This document shows, piece by piece, positions 46,999 through 59,174 of a stretch of DNA of 64,000 nt (positions are counted from its first letter, which is position 1; each line of letters begins with the position of its first letter). The stretch is from Absidia repens (Eukaryota; Mucoromycota; Mucoromycetes; Mucorales; Cunninghamellaceae), in contig MCGE01000001.1 in assembly GCA_002105175.1 (NCBI GenBank), forward strand, positions 310,001-374,000, in the 5' to 3' direction. Under the pieces are notes generated by a model that saw only the letters and a program-made list of their open reading frames with translations, was not told the DNA's origin and made no database searches. Both the position numbers and the translations under genes were made by a program.

Positions 46999-47703
46999 CT
47001 TTGTTGTGGTCAAAAACAGATGTATTGAAACCCCGAGATTGGTCCCAGCATCGTGTTTTACACAACATGCACAATAAGGTGGACACACTATGCAAAAGTA
47101 AGAAAAGACATATTCACTCATTAAAAATGAAATGATGTGAAGTTTGTTTATTGGGAAGGATATAGTGAAAGAGAATGGGAAAAACAAGAAGTAGAATGTG
47201 TATAGATACAATAAAGAGCTAATACTAAAGTGGAAGGGAAAGGGGAAGAGGCAAGTGGTAGCAATAAGTAACTAATAAGCTATGTGTGTAAGTGAGACAA
47301 GTTAAGGGTCATTGCTATCATAAATAAATATACACAGTGTTAGTAATATATAAAAGAAAAGAATATCGATAAACAGTGAGTGAGATGACTTACAACAACC
47401 AGTTTCAGCACCTGTAGGATAACGTCGTAGTTTTTTTTCAAAAGGAGGCGGGGGTGGAAACTCCCGTTGTGAATGAAAAGTCCATTTGCCAGCTTCTGTT
47501 TGTGGAGGTTCAGGTATTTCGATATCTAAAGTTTGGAAGGAGGGTTGGACATTGATGGTAGAGTAGCGGTTTAAAGGTGATGCTGTTGAATTTCTTGCTG
47601 AGTCGTTATGTATTTCATTTTGTCGTAACGAAGGAGAGTGGTTCACTTGTCTTGATGCATTAGGTCGTGTTGGAGGTGGAGGTGGAGGTCCTCGTCGAGA
47701 CAT
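46999..47703 (-). CDS. Possible 5' exons of the Ste50 gene (proline-rich N-terminus), join unresolved
   Basis: An open frame from MSRRGPPPPPPTRPNASRQ (47703) to the donor GTAAGT at 47393 encodes about 103 residues. They include a second proline block, FPPPPPFEKKLRR, the kind of ligand SH3 domains bind. A second candidate exon (47087-46999) has GT-AG ends and is Cys-rich (CPPYCACC). Joining 310 nt, 89 nt and the SAM exon at 46942 leaves the SAM exon out of frame. Skipping the middle exon is also out of frame, by one base. Either a base is missing, a splice site was misread, or this is a separate short transcript. The strand and position favour an N-terminal part of Ste50. Confidence 0.4.
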
Positions 47704-48497
47704 TGTTGATATATTTAAATTGGAAGAGTAAAGAAGAGTGAAAAAAAAAACCAAGAAAAATTATTATTCTCAAGAAATTTTAACCCCGTCTGGCAAATTC
47801 AAAATCAATAATGGGGAGAGACTATTGTTCCGGAACGATATTCTACGCCCAAGCGAGAATAAACTGCAAAATGATGACTGATTGATTCTCCTTTTTTTTT
47901 TTTTTTGTTGTTGTTGTTGTGTCTAAGGTATTAAATCAATGCCTGCCCAAAAACTATCTCTGATTTACTTCCTGCGTTCTGCAAGATTAGCTTTGTCTCA
48001 GGTTCGCCTTGGGTGTTCTATCATATGCTACAAGCGCTGTATACTGAATGTATAAAAGACAGGGTTGAACTACCGAAATGGTAAGCTGAAATACCGCTAT
48101 TTTTGAGAGAGAATGGGGTTTACAGTGATGAGTAAATCATGCTTATATATTTTAATCATTGGTAAGTCTAATAGAAATAAGTTATAGTTTGGAATATTTA
48201 AATGAATCAAATAAAAATAATCATTTATTTATCATCATCATTCTTTTGGCTGAGCTACAAGTAAGATTATAGTGATTAAAAAAATGATTGGGGAAAGTGA
48301 GAAGTGAGAAAAATCCGGAGCTGCTGGCCGGAATAAAAATTGACTGGCTTACCAAAAAGGATGGGGCAAAAAAAAAAAAAAGATTTCACCTCTAGTTTTT
48401 CATTTTTTTTTTTTTGTCTTTCTTTCGACATTCTCTCATATATATTTTTCACATCCCTGTTTTTTTTTTCTTATTCATCTTTTACATCTGACCGCTT
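47704..48497. other. Intergenic, 794 nt, between divergent Ste50 and ABHD13-like genes
   Basis: Shared upstream region. It has a TTG repeat (about 47907-47920), AT-rich centre and T-rich leader before 48498. No gene seen. Confidence 0.5.
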
Positions 48498-49981
48498 ATG
48501 ATGGTTACCAACTACATACTAGCATTTATATACTTTGCTGTTGCAGTGACGGTTCTATTAACGGTTTTACTATATGTCTTTCAATGCGATCTTTTATACG
48601 CGGCTGGATTCCCTGCAGGTTCAAGATCAACGGTAAGCAATATATTAGGCGTACGCTTACTCATACACTCAAACAAGTCAAAGGTACTTACTATTGTTTT
48701 ATAATAGGTGGCCAGACCTTCGCAGTATGATTTGCCAGACAAGGAAGTCATCCTAATGACTAGCGATGGTGTCAAGATACGGAGCTATGTTATGATACAA
48801 CGGGACCAGAATGGCGAAGACTTGGCTATACAATCACCTACAATTCTCTGGTTTCATGTAAGTATTCTATTATAGTAAAGGGTGGTACAAATAGATCGAT
48901 CAATTACTCAAAAATCAAAATTCTTCAATAGTCGCATACAGGAAACATGGTAAGATCAAAAAAAAAAGAGGGTATGATGTGTGGTGTGTGTACGTGTGTA
49001 CAAGATGAATCTAATTTACCTTATATCCATTTGTGACATTCCCACACTTGAAATTTACAGGGACACCGACTTCCAGTAGCTAAGGTGTTTTACGAAAAAC
49101 TTGGCTATAATGTTGTGATGCTCTCATACCGCGGGTAAGTGGAGAATGAAATGATAGCAATGAAATATCAGCAAATATAACTCACGTGGCTACCTTTTTT
49201 TTTGGTACGTTATTTATCATAGATACGGTCTTAGTGAAGGGAAACCGAATGAAAAAGGACTCAACGTGGACGCACAGGTAACAATCGAAAAAAGAAGAAT
49301 GAGTGGGGTATTTGGTGTACCATATAGATTCAGTGGAAGGGAGAATGTAGAGACGTGGTGGAACTTCAATTTTTAACCCCATTTTTCAATTATTTGTTCA
49401 ATTCACAGACAGCATTGGACTACATTTTACATCATCCGATCCTACGACATACAAGACTGATTTGCATGGGGCAATCTCTTGGAGGCGCTTTAGCATTGAA
49501 CTTGGTGTCGAAGAACGAGGACAAATTTGCTGCATTGATCATTGAAAACACCTTTTTGAGCATGGTAAGAAAGATGAAAAAAGAGTCCGCATAGTGTATC
49601 ATTAATATTAATACTCAGCATATTTCGTTTCTCTTAGACTTTATTGATCCCTCATGTAAGTATTAATAAGAATAGGGCTATTTTGAAGGATACATTTATG
49701 TGATTCGATTAAACGGATAAGCTGATATTTATCACTATTATTATATTTATAGGCATTACCTGCACTGCGACATCTGGTGTACTTGTGTAATCAAACTTGG
49801 CGAGCATACCGTGCGATACAACATATCCATCATATCCCGATACTATTATTGTCAAGTCTGAAGGATGAACTGGTACCTCCAGCTCATATGAAAAAGCTTT
49901 ATGAAATATCTCATACCACTGGGGGCAAAGTATGGAAGGAATTTGAAAACGGTACACACAATGATACATGCATGCAGGTAC

Positions 49982-50017
<36 letters not shown>

Positions 50018-50136
50018 ATTTCAAGAAAGTCAGCAACCAGCGTCTCACATTTCATTTTGTTTTATAGGAAGGTTACTTTAAGGCGATCGCTGATTTTGGC
50101 TTGAAATATGTGTGGGATTTGAGCGATCAAGAATAG
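48498..50136 (+). CDS. Alpha/beta hydrolase, ABHD13/Bem46 family
   Basis: Nine exons, two of only 18 nt: 48498-48632, 48708-48857, 48932-48949, 49061-49134, 49223-49277, 49409-49564, 49638-49655, 49753-49977 and 50068-50136. They total 900 nt, 299 residues. An N-terminal transmembrane helix (ILAFIYFAVAVTVLLTVLLYV) anchors the protein. The catalytic parts are HSHTGNMGHR (oxyanion loop), SYRGYGLSEG, and GQSLGG with nucleophile Ser at about 167. SLKDELVPP supplies Asp at about 240 and ENGTHNDT supplies His at about 271. The triad is complete, so the enzyme is probably active. Bem46 proteins affect polarity and hyphal growth in fungi and sit at the ER or plasma membrane; the substrate is unknown. 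Confidence 0.92.
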
Positions 50137-50558
50137 GAAAAGCGACAGACCCATTATTATTATCATCACCCCTCTTGTCTTTTCCCTCTCTTTTTTCTCT
50201 TTACAATACCATCCCCCTTCATTTATATTTATTCTTCTTCTTCATTAGTATTAATAGTTTTTGTCTTTACGCATTATTTTTATTACCATCATTAGTATCA
50301 TCATCCCAACCATAGTATACAAATTTACCCTTTTCCTCCACCCATTAGCCCCCCATTGTATGTATTTCTCTTCTCTCTTCACAATTAAAAAAGCGATATC
50401 ATCAAATTGGTTGACATGCGGACAAAGTTTTGGGTTTTTTTTTGGGCCGGCGTTTTGTTTTCCCAGTTTTGGGGCTATATTATTGGTTCGTCGTTTTTTT
50501 TTTTTTTTTTTTTTGCCTCTTTTTCCTTCTTTTTCTTCATTCACCTAGCTTAATCCCA
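50137..50558. other. Intergenic, 422 nt
   Basis: ABHD13-like 3' flank and upstream region of the acetyltransferase gene. Strong T tracts (about 50431-50443 and 50490-50513) close to the next start. No gene seen. Confidence 0.5.
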
Positions 50559-51502
50559 ATGTCATCTGCTTACGGCACCATTCCCAAGCCTGACTCTGTT
50601 GTCTCCCTTGATACTATTCTGCCTATAAAAAAGACTCTCCGTAATGGCACTTCTGCATCGCTTCAACAAGTAGATCCTACCAACAAGGCCCTGGTGTCAT
50701 ATCTGAAAGGTTTATGTAACCATGAAATCAAGACTGGGTAAGTGATAAAATAAAACTTTATCTCGATCGTTCTGATCATTCTTCATTTCTCTACTGTAGA
50801 ACGACCTATCCCCAGGAACAAGAAATGAACGATCAAGGATTTGCTGATTACTTTTTGGCGTAAGTGAAATATTATTATCAGATTGTTTATTTGTTTTTTA
50901 TAGTTAACACTAAACTCCTTATAGGTATGATTCCTTCGTCCTTGTCAAAGATGAACCCATTATGCCTGGAAAGGAATATGACATGCAAGACAAAGTTCTA
51001 GGTTGTTTCTATATTAAACCAAACTATCCGTAGGTTGCTTTTGAAAATTACCATTCCCTATTCACAGAAGAAAAAACGAGCTCACAGCTCTCTTTATATA
51101 TATTATCATTATTATGTATAGTGGACGCTGTTCGCATATTTGCAATGGTGGTTTCTTCACGTCTACCATTCACCGAGGCTTCGGTGCTGGGTAAGTTACA
51201 ATAGCCACCACCCGGTGTAATCCAAAGGTTCGGTAACTCAACTTTTATGTTTTAGTGTGGCGATGGGTGAATCTTTCCCAACATTGGCTTCTGCACTGGG
51301 ATATCAAGCATCCGTCTTCAATCTTGTTTTCGAAAACAATACTGCTTCAGTCAAGATCTGGCGTCGCTTGGGTTATCAAGAAGTGGGAAGAATTCCAAAG
51401 GCAGGCCGATTAGAAAATAGTCCTGGAAAATTAGTCGATGCCATTATCTTTTACAAGGACTTTACTGAAACAGAGGTGGAATCAAACGGAACCTTGGCTT
51501 GA
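50559..51502 (+). CDS. GNAT-family N-acetyltransferase (Mpr1/Spt10-like)
   Basis: Exons 50559-50737, 50800-50859, 50925-51029, 51122-51190 and 51256-51502 give 660 nt, 219 residues. The GNAT fold is visible: VLGCFYIKPNYPGRCSHICNGGF is beta-4, HRGFGAGVAMGESF resembles the acetyl-CoA loop (R/Q-x-x-G-x-G/A), and SVFNLVFENNTASVKIWRRLGYQEVGR is the C-terminal half. The FNLVFExN-ASxKIWxxLGF block and the GRxSHICNGGF block resemble fungal Mpr1 and the Spt10 acetyltransferase domain. The acceptor molecule cannot be decided from sequence. Start chosen as the first ATG of the exon after a T-rich leader. Confidence 0.85.
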
Positions 51503-52166
51503 CGAGAAGGTAGATTTAATTTAGTATAGCATGACACTCAACCCTTTTTCAGTTATTTATTGTTATCATACTTACCAATTTATGAAATAGAACACCCTAT
51601 TATATATTTTTAATGTCTTCATCCTGTAAAATTAATAAAGAAAATTTAGAATGTTTGCCTCACATTTGTCATGAAAGATTGAAACGCTTGTACCTGGATT
51701 TAATGTTAGTGGTGCGGGGTTTGGATTTTCGCTAGAAAAATCATTTTATGGGTGATGAGTTTTTGTATTGCCAATGGTAATCATTGAACTTGCATACTAA
51801 ATGTGTGGGGAAGGTTTTATCATACCATGACTTTTGGGAAATTGTGATAGGGTGGGAAAATGAGAAATATTCGTTACGGAAACTGCAAATAAATTTCCAT
51901 AGTACTTTAGGGTCAAAGACACAGTGCATTTTTAATATTTTGTGAACTGGCTGTCATCTTTTTACAGTGGAAGTATTTTCTGTAGTAACGTGAGGGGGAT
52001 GGGCTGTCATGCAGCAGTAAATCGTGGGGTAAGACTTCAATGGATAATATGTTTTGTCATAGATTTAAAATTTTCAATCGCCGCAATTTAAAAAAAATGG
52101 TTGGTCAACTTTTTTCTCCCATATTTTTTATTTTTTTCCTTTCTTCACTTTAGCATTTATTAAACG
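51503..52166. other. Intergenic, 664 nt
   Basis: Acetyltransferase 3' flank (AATTAATAAAG at about 51630) and PEX14 upstream region. AT-rich, no gene seen. The minus frame at 51741-51929 is not supported. Confidence 0.5.
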
Positions 52167-53161
52167 ATGGCGGACGAAAATTCTTCAACTACAACAAATG
52201 GATTCAGAGAAGACTTGTTGAAACTTGCAGCATCCTTTTTGTCTTCCACCAAAGTACAGTCGGCTGAAAAATCGAAAAAGGTCGCTTTTCTCAAAACTAA
52301 GGGGCTTACCGACGACGAAATTGAAGAAGCTTTTAGACGCTTGGATCAACAAGGTGCCTCAGCAGCAGCAACAACAACAACATCAACAACACCCAAAGCT
52401 ATAGATACTGACTCAACATCCAAGCAGTTATCTTCTTCTTCTCCAGGGTTAAACTTCACCCCGCCACCTACAGCACTGATACCCGAACGACCCCTGGAAC
52501 CGCTTATTGTATATCATCCTTCACCCACTGCACCCAAAGTACCTTCTCGGCAAGTATTTGCTATGGCCGTTATTCTTGGCGTAGGGGTCACTGGAGTAGC
52601 CTGTGGTATGGTTGGTATTGTGAAAGTAAGTGAGAAAGAACAACAACCCGTGTGTGTGTATCTGTGTTTGTTACACATCCCAGGTGCATGCAATATACTG
52701 ATCTTTTTACATTTGTAATTTAATAGCGATTATTGTACCCTGTATTCGCCACTTATGCAGGCTATAAACACAGTCGATATAAATACCACACTACCATTGC
52801 GGAAAAGGTACAAGAAACATTGAACAAGGATATCAAGGAAGACAAGGATCAAGATGAATTAGATACTCTGGACAAACCTGGGATATATCAATTGGTCAAG
52901 GATCAAGAAACTTTGGTCGATCGCCTGAACAAAATTGTTGTGCAGACACGAACACTTCGCCACTCTCCAGCTTCAGCAACTGCACCAGTAACAGCTTCTT
53001 CGTCGGATCCTTTGGCTGTTTTGGGAGAATCGCTGAAATCTTTATCGGAAACGATGGCCCTGGGTCTTCAACAAGAAAAAAAGGAATCAACGTTGGTCTC
53101 GGATATGAAAGGCGAACTACGTCGGTTGAAGGGAATTTGTTTGAATAGACGTCATATTTAA
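52167..53161 (+). CDS. PEX14: Peroxisomal docking protein Pex14
   Basis: Two exons, 52167-52625 and 52727-53161, give 894 nt, 297 residues. Residues about 13-58 are the Pex14 N-terminal domain (REDLLKLAASFLSSTKVQ...KVAFLKTKGLTDDEIEEAFRR), the helical bundle that binds WxxxF motifs of Pex5. A Thr/Ser-rich linker and a proline segment lead to a hydrophobic stretch (VFAMAVILGVGVTGVACGMV) that is the membrane span. A coiled-coil C-terminal part follows, with a second helical stretch KSLSETMALGLQQEKKESTL. Pex14 forms the docking complex with Pex13 for matrix protein import. Shorter than yeast Pex14 (341 residues) but complete in architecture. Confidence 0.92.
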
Positions 53162-55536
53162 TTTAGTTAGAGATTGATATTTAGGTAGTATTTCAGTTAG
53201 TAGACATGTAGTTTAGGTGGTAGATATGTCACTATTGTAGATTAGTTTAATGGGTGTATTATTATCAAATAAAATTATACGCTTTGCTTCTATATATTGT
53301 ATGCCTTTACTTGTCTATGTTTTATGATTTAGACAAATGATCAGTGCGGGGATATGGAATACGATTCTGCGTGAAATAAAGTGTATTGGAAGTATGAATG
53401 ATACAGATCAAATGTAGTTTCATGGTATATAGTCAATGTATATTTATTGAACCAAACATATTTGAGATACTAAGTCTAAAGGAGAGGGTTTCATTCAACT
53501 CGGGATTTATTGGAAACATCTATTGGAGGAAGCATGAGGGAGACTAATGTGAGACTTGAAAAATGGTCAACACTATTCTGAAGGACTATTTTAAAATGGG
53601 AGTTACATACCGTTCAAGACATAAAAAGGACCATAAAGGAATATCATTTATTGAAGCAAACAACAGCTACGGTCAACATTAACCAAAAAAGGTGATGGTA
53701 ATAAAGCAGGGATCCATTGTACTATACTTCCCATGAAAGAGACTTAGGACATTTTCCATTGAAGCAAGTAAAAATTGTCATATTTTATTGAGATGCCGAT
53801 ACAAACTATAACAAACTAGCATTAAATCAAGCTAATGGAGGCTTCAAGAAGCCAACTAATGGTGGTCTAAAATCCTGAATCCAAAGTGAAAGGGTTTCGC
53901 CATTTATCTTGTAATCCCTGATTAGAAAACCCTTCGGTACAAGACATGAGAGAGATTACTGGAACAGTTTTCATTGAAGCAAATAAAAATAGACGATATT
54001 TTATTAATTTTGTAGATATAAACTATAGACAAATTAATACTAAACCAAGTCAATCAAGGCTCTAAAATGCCCAACAAATGGTGGTCCTAAATCCTGAATG
54101 CAAAATAAAAGGGAATCCCCATGCATGTTGTAATTCCTGAGCTGAAGCCCCTTCTAAACTAGTCCTGGCACTAAACTAAGTAAAAAATAACCTAAATGAA
54201 GTTAAATGGTGAAGGAAAACAAAAAGGAAAAAAAATAGTTGAAAAGGAAGACAGGCGAAATAAATAAACATCCACGTGGGCGGGATTTGAATTACCTTTT
54301 TTCCTGTCTGTTCTGATTTTTGATGGAAGTAAAACAGGTCCCCCTTGTTTTTTTTACTAGTGCCAACATCATATAACATTATGAACATGAAGATTATCTT
54401 TACATGATAGTAAATGCTATCATTTAACATTGACAAATGGTTGTGCTCTTTTCTTGATACCTTTGTAGTCAAAATGTAAGGCCTAGTTTAGTTTACCCAC
54501 CTTCACTATATAATAGTTTGTCGCTTACCGTAGAATCGCTTACCCTCTTTGATTAGACTAGTGTACCTTACGTTATGTTTATTATACTATAAGGTACACT
54601 CCCCCCCCTCCACACACACACACTTAAACGCCCTCATATAGATAGACGTCATGATGCTCGTTTATTTATCATAGTTTGTACCGTCTGAATAAAATATACC
54701 TTGTATTTTTCCTATTATCATATTACATGTGCACTCTAATACATATAGTTTGTCTTATAAAATGGGTATGCTCACACTGTATGTACATCATATTAGTGTG
54801 TAGAAAGGCAAAGAAAGGAGAACCGGATTGGGTATCGGTAACATCAATCAACCGTTGTGCTCAGCGCTCTCTCTACCATACTGTATAGTACAGTATTTGG
54901 TTGCTAAAATATATGAGATGTAAGGTTTCTTGAATGGTTTTAGAAAATGGCTATTATGTATGAATGAGAAAAAAGCAGTGAGGACGCACAAAAACTTGTG
55001 CTTCGGTGAGCGTATAAAATATGTTGATTGAAGCCTTCTAGAAATTATCACATTTAATTGACCCCTGGGCACTCCATTCCTTTATTTTATTTATTTTATT
55101 TAGCAAGCATCTTGGTGTTGCAATTCCTTGGCTTTTTAACCAAAGTCGACCAGCTGCAAATGCCTTAAGACTTTATTGACTTATAATAAAAAGAGGACAC
55201 TTAGCACTAGTAACATATAAAAAAGAGATTTAGGATAGTTGCCTGAGACGTTCTGGAGGAGTCATACTTAAAATATACTTGAGCCAAAAATGGATCCCAC
55301 AAAGCAATTGGGCAAGCTCGGATAAATAATTGCCAGCAGTGAGGAGCCTAAAACCATGCTTCATTTTCCTCTCAGGGGTTTAAAGTTGTACAGGTCCGTT
55401 TTTCTCGTTCAAGCCACGACTTTTTTTTGAAACGCCGGTAGCACTTAGTTGCCCATTTTTTGTCTAGCGAGGCGATTCTTTTTTTTTTCGTTTTTCTTCC
55501 CAATATTTTTTTTTTTAAAATTCACATTCTTTCGCA
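53162..55536. other. Intergenic 2.4 kb between PEX14 and NMA111
   Basis: Contains repeat copy D on the minus strand (53436-54292), a (CA)n patch at about 54611, and about 1.2 kb of AT-rich sequence. The open frames at 54676-54888 (+) and 54848-55072 (-) have no recognisable similarity. No gene called. Confidence 0.5.
53436..54292 (-). repeat. Dispersed non-coding repeat family, copy D, with internal duplication
   Basis: On the minus strand it starts at 54292 with TCAAATCCCGCCCACGTGGA, then the core CCAGGACTAGTTTAGAAGG...ATTACAACATGCATGGGG (about 54165-54110), then a second, diverged copy of about 280 nt (core near 53915, ATTACAAGATAAATGGCG). It ends near 53436 with TTCAATAAATATAC. The duplication makes this copy longer than A or B. 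The ATG of the core is lost in the second unit. Confidence 0.75.
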
Positions 55537-58500
55537 ATGGCCAACCTCGCACCAGAAAAATTAGATCGCATGCTCCCAAAAGATCATAACTTTGAAGGTG
55601 GCGATTCTCCTGCTTCTACACCCAATTCACATGCTCCTAAACGACGAAAAATGGATAACAACGACAACAACAACCCTGTCAACGGTAGCGTCGACCTTTC
55701 AACAACGCCTATGGACTCTTCGCCCACCAATCCTTCCAAGTGGCAAGACACTATTGAATCCATAGTCAAAGCCATTGTTTCTATTCGCTTTAGTATGGTT
55801 GCTGCTTTTGATACTGAAGGTAGGTCGCCATATTTTATTTATGTATTTATGACGGACGAATTTGATGATCTGATCTCTTCTCGTTTTATAGGTCCTGATA
55901 CATCGGAAGCTTCAGGTTTTATTGTCGATGCAAAGAATGGCATCATCTTGACGAATCGCCATGTCGCATGTGCTGGACCATTTGTTGGTGAAGCTATTTG
56001 TCACGATCACGAAGAAGTCGATGTCTATCCTATTTACCGCGATCCTATACACGACTTCGGTTTTTTGAAGTAAAGTATTAAAATATACCATGGGTAATGT
56101 GGCGATGATTGTGACACTTATACTTTATGTATCTTATAGATTCGATCCAAAGAAAATCAAGTACATGCCTGTGACCCAAGTTGAACTACGTCCTGAACTT
56201 GCGAAAGTGGGTCTCGATATTCGTGTCGTTGGGTAAGAACTTCTTCATATCAACCGAAAATCGCTGGTATATTACTTAACCATCTTTATTCTTCTTATTG
56301 TTTCTAGTAACGATGCTGGTGAAAAACTTAGTATCTTAGCAGGCTCTATTTCACGTTTGGACCGTAACACGCCTGACTATGGCGATTTGACCTACAATGA
56401 CTTCAATACCTTTTATCTGTAAGTGGTTTAGTTAAAAATTTGGGAATCACGGGACTGATATTATTGCAATATAGTCAAGCCGCGTCAAGCACAAGTGGTG
56501 GAAGTTCAGGTTCTCCTGTGATTGATATTGATGGGAATGCTGTGGCATTACAAGCTGGTGGTCACACAAAGGCTGCGACAGATTTCTTCTTGCCATTGGA
56601 CAGAGTCAAGCGTGCTTTGGAGTTTGTGCAAAACGGTTTATCGGTTCCTCGTGGTGACATCCAAACTCAACTAGTGTAAGTTTGAAAACATAAGATGATG
56701 TTCTAGTCCCTTTGTATTTACATTACTATTGTCATTGTTACATGTATGATAGCTACCGACCCTATGATGAAGCCCGTCGACTAGGTTTACGACCTGAAAC
56801 AGAAGAAAAATTACGATCAATATTCAAAGAAGAAATCGGTCTTTTGGTAGCGGAAGTGGTATTGCCTGAAGGACCTGCTCACGGCAAATTGGAAGAAGGT
56901 GACATTTTGTTGACGATGGATGGTGAATATATTACATCTTTTGTGCCCTTTGAAGGAAAACTGGATTCGAATGTGGGCAAGGATATTCGTGTGGGTATTG
57001 AACGTGGTGGAAAATACATGGAATTTACTATCACTGTCGGCGATCTTCACTCAATGTAAGTCTGAAATATAGTACAATGATGATGATCCTCTTGACTGAT
57101 TTATGTCTCTTTTACTTAGTACTCCTGATCGGTATGTTGAAATTGGTGGATCCAAATTGAATGAAGTGTCCTACCAATTGGCCCGTGTTTATTGTGTGCC
57201 CTGTCGTGGTGTATATGTCTGTGAACCTAGCGGAAGTAAGTTTTACCTCACTAAAAAAAAAATCGGATTAGTTGAGAAGAACAATACCCTGATCAGTCAC
57301 TTTTTATATTCGTTTTCGTTTAGTGTTCAGATTGGATGGACCGGATAATGGATGGATCATTAAATCAGTGGACGACAAGGCTACACCTAACATTGATACA
57401 TTCATCCAAGTGATGAAAGAAATACCTGATCGTGCTCGTGTTCCCGTGGTTTATTACTCCATTACTGATGCTCACACTATTATGATGTCCGTGGTACAAG
57501 TTGAACGACACTGGTCTTCTTTCCGACTTGCTGTACGAAATGATCAGACAGGATTATGGGACTTTACGGACCTTGGTGAACCTCTACCTCCGGTGGCTTT
57601 GGTACCGACCACGAAGAAGTATGTTGAACTGGATGCAAGCATGGGCCCTGCTAAAGATCTTATTCGCTGTTTGGTCAAGGTCAACTTTTATATGCCATGT
57701 CGAATGGACGGATTCCCTCGTAGTCGAAAACAAGGAACTGGTGCAATTGTTGATGCGGAACGAGGTCTAGTCATCGTTAGCCGGAATTTGGTGCCTACAA
57801 GTATGGGTGATCTAATTTTGACGTTTGCTGAATCTATTGTTATTCCTGCCAAGGTGTTGGTATGTATATATACACATGCATACACACACACACATATATA
57901 TATATATGAGAAGGATCTTCTTACAAACTACTCACATTTTTGAAATGATTTTTTTACTTCTGATAGTTTTTGCATCCTACCCAAAATTATGCTATTGTAC
58001 AATATGATCCCAAGCTGATCGGCGAAACCAATGTCCTCAGTGTTCCCTTTTCAGATGAGCCTTTACTTCAAGGACGAAAGGTGACTTTGGTAGCCCATAA
58101 TCGAAATCAACGCCCAGTATGCTTATCTACAAGCGTAACGGATGTCACATGCGCTACTATTCCCCACAGCGGTGTAAGTATCTCAAAACAAGAAATAGCG
58201 AATGTGTTACTGATTATATGTTTTTATGCTTATAGGCACCTAGATTCCGTGCAATCAATATGGATGCTATTACACTTGATACACCCCTTGCGTTACAATG
58301 CTCTTCTGGGCTTTTAGCTGATGCCAATGGCTATGTGCAAGGTTTTTGGTTCAGTTTTTTGGGGGATCGAAATATGAATGGACAAGACAATGAATATCAC
58401 CTTGGTCTGGGCGCGTCGACCATCAAACCAGTACTAGAACGATTCCAACAAGAACAACATCCCGAAGACTGCTCATTACGTATGCTGAACGCTGAACTGA

Positions 58501-59174
58501 TTCCAGTACAAATGGCTCAAGCAAGTGCGATGGGTTTATCAGACGACTGGATCAAGAAGGTGGAAGAAGCTAATACCGCCAAACATCAACTCTTCATGGT
58601 GATTCGTACAGAAGTGGGGACGGAAAGTGCAAAGGTGTTGGATGAACTGGATTTGATTCTCACGATCAATGGCAAAGTGGTGACACGAATGCAAGAAACT
58701 GACGTACAATACGAATCCGACGAATTGGAAATGACGATTTTACGACAAAAGAAGGAAATGACGGTGACGGTGAAAACATCGATGGAATCAGGCGATGGGA
58801 CGAATCGGATCGTATTTTGGGCGGGTGCACTTTTGACTGAACCACACAAGGCCGTTTTACAGCAAAGCAAGACACTACCTTCACGGATTTACGTTTCAGC
58901 TAGATCGAAAGGCTCACCTGTGTATATGGCCTCATTGGCGCCCACCATGTGGATTACACATATCAACTCTGTCAAGGTAGAAACATTGGATGATTTGATT
59001 AATGCGGTGAAGAATACATTGGACAATACTTATGTTCGGGTGCGCTGCGTGACATTTGATAACGTTCCTGTTATGCTCTCTGTCAAGATGGTCTATCACT
59101 ACTTCCCTTTGGTGGATATGGTCAAGGATAACAAGTCGGAATGTGGATGGTCCAAACGAGAAATCGGTGTTTGA
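55537..59174 (+). CDS. NMA111: Nma111-type HtrA serine protease
   Basis: Ten exons: 55537-55819, 55892-56069, 56140-56232, 56308-56418, 56475-56675, 56753-57055, 57120-57235, 57324-57859, 57967-58173 and 58236-59174. They total 2967 nt, 988 residues, close to the family length (about 1,000). The N-terminal PKRRKMD is a candidate nuclear localisation signal. The trypsin-like domain has TNRHV (His about 118), HDFGFLK (Asp about 149) and GGSSGSPV (Ser about 233), a complete triad. PDZ domains and a second, degenerate protease-PDZ half follow, as in yeast Nma111. Nma111 is a nuclear HtrA protease linked to apoptosis-like death and lipid homeostasis. No frame problem. Confidence 0.95.
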
